Shown here piece after piece: positions 8,017 to 15,270 of a stretch of 64,000 bases of DNA. The stretch is from Phycisphaerae bacterium (GTDB lineage: Bacteria > Planctomycetota > Phycisphaerae > UBA1845 > Fen-1342): the NCBI GenBank assembly GCA_022072445.1, contig JAJVHV010000004.1, positions 1 to 64,000 on the forward strand. The letters run 5' to 3'. The notes under the pieces were generated by a model. It was not told the DNA's origin and searched no databases. It was given only the letters and a program-made list of their open reading frames with translations. Each line of letters starts with the position of its first letter. Positions within the stretch are counted from its first letter, which is position 1. The position numbers and the translations under genes were made by a program.

Positions 8017-9018
8017 TCATTCCACAAACGTCACGCGATTGCGTCCTTCCGACTTGCTGCGGTAGAGCAGCTCATCGGCCCGTCCGAAGAGCGACGTCTC
8101 ATCATCATCGGGCCGCGCGATGGTCGCCCCCGCCGAGATGGTCACGTGCAGCGTCTGCCCGCCCACCTCCAGCCACGAGTGCTCGACCATCATGCGCAGG
8201 CGCTCGGCGATGTCGCGCACCTTGTCCGGCGCTCGCTGCCCGAGCAGCACGACGAACTCCTCGCCGCCCCAGCGGGCCGCCAGATCGTACGCTCGGCAGG
8301 TGTGCTTGAGCGTCCGCGCCACCATCTTGAGCACCTCGTCGCCGGTGGCGTGTCCGTGCGTGTCGTTGAAGCGCTTGAAGTGGTCGACGTCGCACATCAC
8401 CAGCCCGAACGCCAGCTTCTCGCGCCGCAGCTCGGACAGCCGGGCGTGCAGCGTGTTCTCGAGGTAGCGGCGATTCGCGATCGCCGTCAGCGGGTCGAGA
8501 AACGCCTCGGCCTCGAGGGTGTGAATCCGCTCGATGGCGGCGTTGGTCTCGGTCGCGTCGCTGAAGGTTTCGAACGCGCCAATGATGCGCCCCTGCCAAT
8601 CGCGCACCGGCAGCGCGAAGACGTGCACTGGCACGCGATGGCCGTCCTTGTGATGCAGAAACACGTTATCCGAGCGCGCCTGGCCGTCGACCATCACCGC
8701 CGCCAGCGGGCAGCCCATCGTGCACAGACAGTTGCCCTTTTCGTCCACGTGCCGCAGCAGCTTGTCGGCGCAGCACCGCCCCAGCGCCTCGGCCGCCGTA
8801 AATCCCGTGATCTTCTCCGCCCCTTTCGACCAGTAGCGGATGCGGCGTTGCAGGTCGGTGATGTAGATGCCGTCTTCGAGTCGATCGAGGACGGCCCAGT
8901 GGAAGCCGCCCAGGGCGCTTTCGAGAAACGAATCGAGCCCGGCCAGTTGTTGGGCGAGGACGACGGACTGCGGGAGGTCGTTGACGACGTCGCGGTCGGC
9001 GGTCGGCGTGGTGCTCAT
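8017..9018 (-). CDS. PAS-GGDEF diguanylate cyclase
   Basis: 333 residues from the ATG at 9018. A PAS domain (about residues 38-160) carries a Cys cluster at 82, 83, 97, 99 and 103 (GNCLCTMGCPL); this is common in PAS domains that may hold a cofactor, but none can be named. The GGDEF domain covers about 172-330 with DPLTAIANRR, the metal site CDVDHFKRFND, and GGEEF at 251-255. Arg242-x-x-Asp245 lies five residues before GGEEF and fits the inhibitory I-site. The protein should make cyclic di-GMP from two GTP, with product inhibition, under control of the PAS input. No membrane segment is seen, so it is cytoplasmic. It stands alone. Confidence 0.93.
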   Translation of the reverse strand: MSTTPTADRDVVNDLPQSVVLAQQLAGLDSFLESALGGFHWAVLDRLEDGIYITDLQRRIRYWSKGAEKITGFTAAEALGRCCADKLLRHVDEKGNCLCTMGCPLAAVMVDGQARSDNVFLHHKDGHRVPVHVFALPVRDWQGRIIGAFETFSDATETNAAIERIHTLEAEAFLDPLTAIANRRYLENTLHARLSELRREKLAFGLVMCDVDHFKRFNDTHGHATGDEVLKMVARTLKHTCRAYDLAARWGGEEFVVLLGQRAPDKVRDIAERLRMMVEHSWLEVGGQTLHVTISAGATIARPDDDETSLFGRADELLYRSKSEGRNRVTFVE

Positions 9019-9182
9019 CTGAACTCTCGCTGTTATCGGGCGGACAGCGCACAAGCGATGCGGTGGTTCGCTTCGGCTCGATGCCGCCGCGCGCTCATGC
9101 TCCGGTCATATCTTCGGATGATGACGGCAGCGACTTTGCCAAGCGATCTTGTGCTTGACACGCAGGCGCCGCCCGAAAACAA

Positions 9183-10553
9183 CTACGCCCGCGCCATCGC
9201 CACGGCCAGGTGCCGCGCGGCGCAATCGCTGATCTTGATGGGGTGGAAGCCGGGGATCTCGCTCATCAGCGTGTCGTTCAGCGGCCGCGTCCAGCTCGCC
9301 GGCAGCCGCGAAGCGCCCAGCATGGCGCCTGCGATGCAGCCGGCGGTCGCGCCGTTGCAGTCGGGGTCCCAGCCGCAACTGACCGCGATCGAGATCACGC
9401 GGCCGAAGTCCTCGCGGCCCAGCAGCAGCGCCGCGGTCACGGCCGCCGCGTTGTTGATCGTGTGCACTGCGTCCAGATCGCCGAAGGTGTCCCACAGCCA
9501 GTCGATGGCCTCTTCGAAGCGCGCCGCGTCAAAGCGCAGCGCCTCGCACCTGGCGATGGTCCGCCGGATGGCGTCGGCCAGCCGGCTGCGCTGCGGAATC
9601 TCGGCCAGACCGGCGCGGACGATGCGCAACGGATCGCTCAGGACGGCGGCCGCCGCGATCATCGCGGCGCAGAACATCTCGCCGTAGATGCCGTTCTTGA
9701 CGTGCGAGAGCGAGGCGTCGCGCCAGGCGTATTCGGCCGCCCCCTGGCAGTCTCCGGGGCAGGCCAGACCCCAGCCATCGGCGCGAATCTGCGCGCCGAT
9801 CCACTCGCGGTAGGGGTTGAGATAGCCGCGGACGAGTTCGAGCTGCGCAGCGCTCAGCGTGGAGCAATCGTGCGTCGCGCCGAGCAGCAGCAGGTTGCGA
9901 TACGCGGCCTCCTCGGCGGTGAAGCAGCGGGCCGCCGGCAGGTACGTCAACCACCAGCTCGCGACGTCGCGCGTGCTGAAGTCGGGGCCGACGCGTTCAA
10001 GAATGTCGAGGCCCATGATCGTGTAGCGCAAATCATCGTCCGACTCCATGAAGCTGATGCGGCCGCGCTGCGACGCCTCGCAGATCAGCGCGTCGATGCC
10101 GACGGCGGCGCACGCCCCGGGGTGATTGACGACGTAGTCGGCCAGCGGGTAGGCGTCGGCCGCCTTCAGATATTTCCGCACGTTCGCTGCGCTTCGCATG
10201 AAGACCGGCATCTCCAGCGGCTTGCCCAGCGCGCAGCCGCAGCAGCGCCCCAGCCAGCCGCCGTGAATCCGGTCGGCCAGCACCTCGTAGATCGCGGGCG
10301 TGACACTGACGCGGCCCTCGGCGGGTCGTTCGGCATGGATGCCCGCCAGGTCGGACGGCTCGCGGTACGGGAAGTCCGCCGTCGGCGCGAGGCGCGACAA
10401 CTCAGCGTAGAGCGAGGACAGCTCGCGCGGGCCCAGGCCGCCACGCTCAAACGTTCGCTCCATTGCGGCGACGTCGCAACCTTCCTCACGGCGTTGCCGC
10501 AGCTCGTCGCGTATCAACTGCGTCCATTGCGAGGCGGATGGAAAATCGATCAA
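9183..10553 (-). CDS. ADP-ribosylglycohydrolase family protein
   Basis: 456 residues; no signal peptide. The first 90 residues are a family-atypical N-terminal region. The catalytic all-helical domain begins at ADRIHGGWLGRCCGCALGKP. The first metal-ligand cluster is ESDDDLRYT and the second GWDPDCNGATAGCIAGAMLG, equivalent to the D-x-D-x-[NT]-x-A-x-x-G pattern of dinitrogenase-reductase-activating glycohydrolases, here with Asp-Pro-Asp-Cys-Asn. Expected activity is Mg-dependent removal of ADP-ribose from a protein or other acceptor. The family is broad and some members act on other N-glycosidic bonds, so the substrate is open. No ADP-ribosyltransferase is adjacent. Confidence 0.88.
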   Translation of the reverse strand: MIDFPSASQWTQLIRDELRQRREEGCDVAAMERTFERGGLGPRELSSLYAELSRLAPTADFPYREPSDLAGIHAERPAEGRVSVTPAIYEVLADRIHGGWLGRCCGCALGKPLEMPVFMRSAANVRKYLKAADAYPLADYVVNHPGACAAVGIDALICEASQRGRISFMESDDDLRYTIMGLDILERVGPDFSTRDVASWWLTYLPAARCFTAEEAAYRNLLLLGATHDCSTLSAAQLELVRGYLNPYREWIGAQIRADGWGLACPGDCQGAAEYAWRDASLSHVKNGIYGEMFCAAMIAAAAVLSDPLRIVRAGLAEIPQRSRLADAIRRTIARCEALRFDAARFEEAIDWLWDTFGDLDAVHTINNAAAVTAALLLGREDFGRVISIAVSCGWDPDCNGATAGCIAGAMLGASRLPASWTRPLNDTLMSEIPGFHPIKISDCAARHLAVAMARA

Positions 10554-10610
10554 GGTCGTGGGCTCCTGTCATCTCGCGCGTCGAAAGTCGGAGCGACATG
10601 GTACAGTCCG

Positions 10611-10663
10611 AGGGTTCAGGGGTCAGGGTTCGGGGGTCGGCGTTTGGGGTTTGGGGTCGGCGC
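10611..10663. repeat. G-rich heptamer-like tract
   Basis: The plus strand carries six runs of three to five G separated by short loops (agggttcaggggtcagggtt and continuing). It lies in the 135-base gap downstream of smpB and upstream of the ADP-ribosylglycohydrolase, both on the minus strand. It is potentially G-quadruplex forming. The same sequence style occurs at 5256, 6808 and 48816. Confidence 0.65.
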
Positions 10664-10688
10664 TAAGGGCCTGGCGGCGCACGGCCGC

Positions 10689-11153
10689 CTACCGGCGGCG
10701 CATGGCGCGGGCCATCTCGCGTTTCTGGTCCCGCTCCTTCAGCGACGCGCGCTTGTCGCCGTGGGTCTTGCCCTTGGCCAGCGCGACGGTGACTTTGCAG
10801 ATTCCGCGCTCGGTGAAGTATATTGCGAGCGGGATCATCGTAAATCCGCGTTGCGTGACCGCCTTGTGGAATTTGCGGAGCTCGCGGCGGTGGAGCAGGA
10901 GTTTCCGCTCGCGGGTGGGCTCGTGTTGAGCGTAACCAGCCAGTGGATAAGGAGATATGTTGCATCCGACCAGGAACAGCTCGTCGCCGCGGAAGCGTGC
11001 GTAGGCCTCGTCGAGCGATGCCTGTGCGGCGCGCAAGCTCTTGACCTCGCTTCCGGTCAGGGAAATTCCGGCTTCGAGCGACTCGAGGATGTCGAAATCG
11101 AACTTCGCCTTGCGGTTATTGATTCGGGGCGAGGGAAGTGGACCTTTGCCCAT
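10689..11153 (-). CDS. smpB: SsrA-binding protein SmpB
   Basis: 154 residues from the ATG at 11153, the usual family length. Hallmarks are NNRKAKFDFDILESLEAGI, LTGSEVKSLR, the DEAYARF strand, HEPTRERKLLLHRRE and the C-terminal basic tail AKGKTHGDKRASLKERDQKR, which mimics an anticodon stem in the ribosome. SmpB binds tmRNA and directs it to stalled ribosomes for trans-translation. The tmRNA gene is not in the window. An upstream in-frame start at 11192 would lie inside the promoter and is rejected. Confidence 0.96.
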   Translation of the reverse strand: MGKGPLPSPRINNRKAKFDFDILESLEAGISLTGSEVKSLRAAQASLDEAYARFRGDELFLVGCNISPYPLAGYAQHEPTRERKLLLHRRELRKFHKAVTQRGFTMIPLAIYFTERGICKVTVALAKGKTHGDKRASLKERDQKREMARAMRRR

Positions 11154-11164
11154 AGAGACGATAG

Positions 11165-11192
11165 ATTCTAATGAATAGCCGCGGCGCTGCAA
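11165..11192 (-). promoter_or_regulatory. Promoter of smpB, giving a near-leaderless mRNA
   Basis: Minus strand TTGCAG (11192-11187), 16-base spacer, TAGAAT (11170-11165). Only 11 bases separate the -10 box from the smpB ATG at 11153, so the transcript would begin within about 3-5 bases of the start codon. No Shine-Dalgarno is present in those bases. Confidence 0.55.
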
Positions 11193-11259
11193 CCTGCTGT
11201 TAACGCACGAGTAAAAGTGCCTGATCGATCAGCGCAGCGTCGCCAAGGCCGAGCCAGCG

Positions 11260-11859
11260 ATGTCCAGGGACGCGGAGCAGAGACTGATAGCTCGCGCACA
11301 GCGCGGCCACGCGGACGCGTTCTGTGAACTGGTCGAGACCTATAAGGAGCGTCTGTTCGCATTCGTTTGGCGGATGCTGCGGCACCATCACGAGGCCGAG
11401 GACGTGTGCCAGGCGGCGTTCGTGAAGGCGTACGAATCGCTGTCGAGCTATTCGTCCGAATACGCGTTCAGCACGTGGCTGTTCACGATCGGCTACCGCA
11501 TCTGTCTGAATTACATCCGCAAGAAGAAGGCGCTGCTGGGCGATTTTGATCTTGGAAGTCTGCGCGCCGCGCCGGATGGCGGGGTTGAGGCGCTGGCCAA
11601 CAGCGAGGAAGCCCGCCGGCTGCGCGACCTGATCTGGTCGGCGGTGGATCGGCTGTCGATGCCCCAGAAATCGACCGTGCTGCTCTTTTATCGGGAGAGT
11701 ATGAGCTGCGAGGAGATTGGTCGGATTCTCGGAATTCCGGCAGTGACGGTGAAAAGTCACCTGCATCGGGCGCGGGGTAAGTTGCGTACAATGCTTGGAG
11801 ACGAGCTGGTGCACGACTGGCTGGCGATTGAGTATCTTTCGGACTCGCATTTTGCGTGA
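11260..11859 (+). CDS. RNA polymerase ECF sigma factor
   Basis: 199 residues. Region 2 spans about 12-90 (AFCELVETYKERLFAF, the EDVCQAAFVKAYESL helix, STWLFTIGYRICLNYIRKKK), and region 4 about 125-185 (LSMPQKSTVLLFY, then CEEIGRILGIPAVTVKSHLH, a helix-turn-helix for the -35 element). The two-domain layout without region 3 marks an ECF (group 4) sigma factor. The anti-sigma gene begins 12 bases downstream and a PDZ protein follows, so regulation by sequestration at the membrane is likely. The signal and regulon are not visible. No self-matching promoter could be picked out upstream. Confidence 0.95.
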   Translation: MSRDAEQRLIARAQRGHADAFCELVETYKERLFAFVWRMLRHHHEAEDVCQAAFVKAYESLSSYSSEYAFSTWLFTIGYRICLNYIRKKKALLGDFDLGSLRAAPDGGVEALANSEEARRLRDLIWSAVDRLSMPQKSTVLLFYRESMSCEEIGRILGIPAVTVKSHLHRARGKLRTMLGDELVHDWLAIEYLSDSHFA

Positions 11860-11871
11860 GGCAAGGGACCG

Positions 11872-12546
11872 ATGACGTGCGCGGAATGTGAACGCCTGTA
11901 CGACGCGTACCTGGACGGGCAGTTGTCCGGGACGCTGCGGCTGGAGTTCGACGCCCATCGGCTGCGCTGCCGCCGCTGCCAGCAGACGATCGCCATGCTC
12001 GAGGCCTGCACGTTCGTGATCGGGTCGGATCGGCGCCAGCCGGCGCTTTCGCCCGATTTCACGGCGCGAGTCATGGAGGACATCGGGGCGCGCTCGGATG
12101 AGCGGCGCCGCGCTGTCCGCGTGCGGGCCACGCGCGTCGCGTTTGTGGCGGGGGGGCTGATCCAGGCGGCGGCGGTGGTGATCTTCGCGATCATGCTGCC
12201 GCGCGGCGGCGTCGCGCCGCGGTCGCCGCGTGCGGAGACGCCGGTGGTCGCGGAAGCCGGCTTGGCACTGACGGGTGTTGACGACCCGTCGATCGACCTT
12301 CGCGAGTATGTCTTCAGCAAGCTGGAGCGCGGCCTGCGCAGTACGCCGGCGAAGTGGACCGAGGACATGCGGCAACTGGCGGGTTATCTGAACGTCAGCG
12401 TGCCCGATTCGGTGGCGCGCGCGTCGGCCGATCCGCGGACGCTCATGCCGCTCTTCGCGATCGACAATCTCATTTCGCCCGCGCCGGGCGCCGCGGCGCC
12501 CGAACCCGCCGCCGATGACGAGTCCGGCGCGCGGTTCGAGGGTTGA
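11872..12546 (+). CDS. Zinc-finger anti-sigma factor, membrane anchored
   Basis: 224 residues. The N-terminal zinc anti-sigma motif is His29-x3-Cys33-x2-Cys36 (AHRLRCRRC), with further Cys at 3 and 6. One membrane helix follows at about residues 88-109 (RVAFVAGGLIQAAAVVIFAI). About 110 residues lie beyond the membrane. This matches anti-sigma factors that hold the cognate ECF factor at the inner membrane until a signal causes release. It lies 12 bases after the sigma gene. The C-terminal part has no recognisable sensor domain and ends in an Ala/Pro/Glu-rich stretch. Confidence 0.88.
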   Translation: MTCAECERLYDAYLDGQLSGTLRLEFDAHRLRCRRCQQTIAMLEACTFVIGSDRRQPALSPDFTARVMEDIGARSDERRRAVRVRATRVAFVAGGLIQAAAVVIFAIMLPRGGVAPRSPRAETPVVAEAGLALTGVDDPSIDLREYVFSKLERGLRSTPAKWTEDMRQLAGYLNVSVPDSVARASADPRTLMPLFAIDNLISPAPGAAAPEPAADDESGARFEG

Positions 12547-12570
12547 GAGACGTTCGCCGGCGGTGCCAGT

Positions 12571-14763
12571 TTGACGCGTCATGCCCCTCTCGTGCGGAGC
12601 CGCATCAATTTCTCCTGTATCGCGCTCATCGCGACGGCCACGCTGTCGGCAGCCGCGGGCGATCCCTCGGAGGATTCCAATTCACTGACGCCGCTCGTGC
12701 CCGCCGACGCCGGCCTCTACCTCGAGCTGCGCAACGCCGACGACCTGCTGATTCCGCTGACCGAGCCGCAAGTCTGGCTGACGCTGGCCGAGCTGGCCGG
12801 GCAGCGCGCCAATCCCGAGGACGCGGAGGCATGGCGGCGGCAGATCGAGAAGACCGTGCAGATGGATCCGCCGACCGCGATCCGCACGCTCTTCAAGCAG
12901 CGCGTCGCGTTCGTCGGCCGCGGACCGGGACGATCGCAGGATGCCGCCGTGCTCTGCCGGCCGGCGGCGGAGGTCTCGCCGTCCGAGCTTCTCTCGCGGC
13001 TGGGGGCGTCGCCGCACGAGAAGATCGGCGTGGTCGAAGTGCGTGAACTCCCGATGCGCGTGGGCGTGTCGGTCGTGGAGGGCGCGCTGATCTTCGGCGA
13101 TCTGGGGCCGGCCGGGAAGATGTTCGAATACGTCGTGCGGACGGCCGGTGCGCCGCCCGACCGGCGCGCCAGTCTGGCGCGGGACGCGGATTTTCTGGCG
13201 CTCGCGTCGCGCTTGCCGCGCGAGCCGGATGGCGTGCTGTTCGCGCGTCTCAGGCCCCGAACGGAGCTGGTGCACGCACCACCGGACAGCGCCCCGATCA
13301 GCAGCGCTCCGGCCAGCGGCGCGGCTTCGCGCGCCGTCGAGCCGAGCACGACGCAACCGGCCGGGGGCCGCGCCGCGCCCGAGCCGCCGCTGCCCGGTTC
13401 ATTCCACGGGGCCGCGAACATCCTCATGGCGCTGCAACGTGCCGATCGCCACCTGCACGTCAGCGTGGTCGGAGATGGACATCCGCAGCCGCCGCCCGAC
13501 GGCGTCGACGTCGTTCGCCACGTGCGCGGTCTGCCGGCGCGGACGCTGGTGGCCTGGGCGGGTGGGGTGAATTTCGCCGAACTGGTCGCGGCGGTCGATG
13601 GCATGCCGGAGCGCAGCGTGGCGCGCGTCGTCGTCAACATGCAGCGCCACGCGCCCGCGCTCGACGAACTGCGGCGGGCGTGCGACGGCACGGCGGCGCT
13701 GGCGGTGGGCGTCGTGCCGCCGGCGGCCGACGCGGCGATCAGCTCGCCGCCGGTCCCGGCGCTGGCCGTGCTGATCGGGCTGAAGCAGGAGCACGACGGC
13801 GTCTCGGCCGCGTTCGGCAACCTGGTCGAAACGACGACGATGGTGCACAACCTCATGGCGCTCCGCCCCGACGTCGACCTGCCCAGGCTGCTGCCGCCGG
13901 AGACCATCGAGCTGGCCGGTCGCCAGGTTCAGCGGCTGGACCTTTCGGAGCTGGTGCGTCGCCTCACCGGCGGACTGATGGAGCAATTCCAGTTCTGCTG
14001 GACGATCGACGGCGACGCGCTGATTCTGACCACGCATGAGGACTGGCTGCGGCAGATTCTCGTCGCGCGGCAGCGCGACGCGGCCGACCTGTCGCTGGCC
14101 CTGTCGCTGCTGCCTGGCGACGTGTCGCCGAGCACCAACGGCGTCGTGCTGATTCAGACCGGGCCGATCTCCGACCTGGGCGCGCTGTGGCTGCGGCACC
14201 TGGAGCGGCACGTGCCGGCGATTCTCCAGGAGCAGTGGTGGCGGCAGCGGCAGCCGGGCGGCGGGCGCGTCCGGCTGGGCATCGCCGGGGTTCAGGAGCG
14301 CGAGACGAACCGGCTGCGGCTGGATTACGTCGATCCGGCCGGGCTGGCGGCCGGCGTGTTGGAGAAGGGCGACTACGTCGTGGGCTGCAACGAGCGGCCG
14401 TTCGCGACCTCGCAGCCGTTTCAGGAATTGCAGCGCGGCCTGGAAGCACGGCCACACGCCCGCCGAATCGTGCTCGACGTGATCCGCGGCGATCGCAAGC
14501 TGCGCCAGCAGGTGTCGATTCCGTTTGTCGATCCGATCCAGGTGCTGCGCCGCGCGGTGGCGATCGGCCAGATCGCGCAGCGCGTCGTCTGTGTCGATGA
14601 CGGCACGCCGCAGTCCGGCTCTCACGGCCTGATTACGATCGAGCTGCGGCGCGGCGATCCGCCGCTGTTCGCGTTCGAGTCGCCGCGCGCGCCGCAGCCG
14701 ATCGGCGCCGCTACGTCCGGGCCGGCGCCGGCGTCGGACGCGGCGGCCGGGGGCGCGCCGTAG
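12571..14763 (+). CDS. Secreted protein with C-terminal PDZ domain
   Basis: 730 residues from a TTG at 12571; a GTG at 12592 is an alternative, and both leave a signal peptide (SCIALIATATLSAAAG). The N-terminal 500 residues read as a series of alpha/beta segments rich in Ala, Pro and Arg (LVPADAGLYLELRNADDLL, LIFGDLGPAGKMFEYVV) and match no family I can name; some motifs recall DUF3352-like planctomycete proteins. A PDZ-like fold sits near residues 565-640 (LRLDYVDPAGLAAGVLEKGD, then RRIVLDVIRGDRKL). No protease domain is visible. It lies 25 bases after the anti-sigma gene, so it may act in the same envelope-response pathway. Confidence 0.65.
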   Translation: MTRHAPLVRSRINFSCIALIATATLSAAAGDPSEDSNSLTPLVPADAGLYLELRNADDLLIPLTEPQVWLTLAELAGQRANPEDAEAWRRQIEKTVQMDPPTAIRTLFKQRVAFVGRGPGRSQDAAVLCRPAAEVSPSELLSRLGASPHEKIGVVEVRELPMRVGVSVVEGALIFGDLGPAGKMFEYVVRTAGAPPDRRASLARDADFLALASRLPREPDGVLFARLRPRTELVHAPPDSAPISSAPASGAASRAVEPSTTQPAGGRAAPEPPLPGSFHGAANILMALQRADRHLHVSVVGDGHPQPPPDGVDVVRHVRGLPARTLVAWAGGVNFAELVAAVDGMPERSVARVVVNMQRHAPALDELRRACDGTAALAVGVVPPAADAAISSPPVPALAVLIGLKQEHDGVSAAFGNLVETTTMVHNLMALRPDVDLPRLLPPETIELAGRQVQRLDLSELVRRLTGGLMEQFQFCWTIDGDALILTTHEDWLRQILVARQRDAADLSLALSLLPGDVSPSTNGVVLIQTGPISDLGALWLRHLERHVPAILQEQWWRQRQPGGGRVRLGIAGVQERETNRLRLDYVDPAGLAAGVLEKGDYVVGCNERPFATSQPFQELQRGLEARPHARRIVLDVIRGDRKLRQQVSIPFVDPIQVLRRAVAIGQIAQRVVCVDDGTPQSGSHGLITIELRRGDPPLFAFESPRAPQPIGAATSGPAPASDAAAGGAP

Positions 14764-14828
14764 TTCGCCATTGGCCCGCGGCGACGTCCGGATGGTGGGT
14801 AGGAGCGCTGTCGGGTGCGATTCCGTCG

Positions 14829-15188
14829 CTACTGCGTTGAGCGCCTGGGCCGACCCGGCGATCCGCGAATCTCACGGTGGCGCGCCCGGACGATGGCACC
14901 GAGCAGCAACAACGCGAGCGCCGCCGGCTCGGGAGTGATCATCGCGTCGGCGATCGGGCTCTGCATTCCGTAGCTGTTGCTCCCGATGCCGGCGCCCTCG
15001 TCGCCGAAGCCAAGCGCGATCTCCTTCGGCGTGACACCGCCCTCCAGCGACCAGATTCCGTTCGTGCCGATCCCAAGACGCACTTCGGAGCACGGGCCCC
15101 CGTTCGAGCTCACGTCGATGTAGCCCAGCAGCGTGTTGCCAAACGCGCTGACGCCATGAAGATCGCGCCCAGCCAGGAGACCACTTGA
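14829..15188 (-). pseudogene. Remnant of a PEP-CTERM exported protein
   Basis: Only the last 120 or so codons look real: GVSAFGNTLLGYIDVSSNG, IGTNGIWSLEGGVTPKEIAL, and then the sorting tail TPEPAALALLLLGAIVRARH, a PEP motif, hydrophobic helix and basic end. Upstream of about 15188 the frame turns into Arg/Ser-rich nonsense and soon runs into the end of hutU, and no start codon or signal peptide is found. It therefore looks like the 3' part of a gene broken when the hutU side was rearranged. PEP-CTERM tails direct proteins to exosortase processing. Confidence 0.5.
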
Positions 15189-15270
15189 TGTGCTCGCTCG
15201 TATCCTGCGACGGGCCGACTGACGAGCGGGGCACGCGGTCAACGACCGACAATCTGAACGGTCGCGGCAA

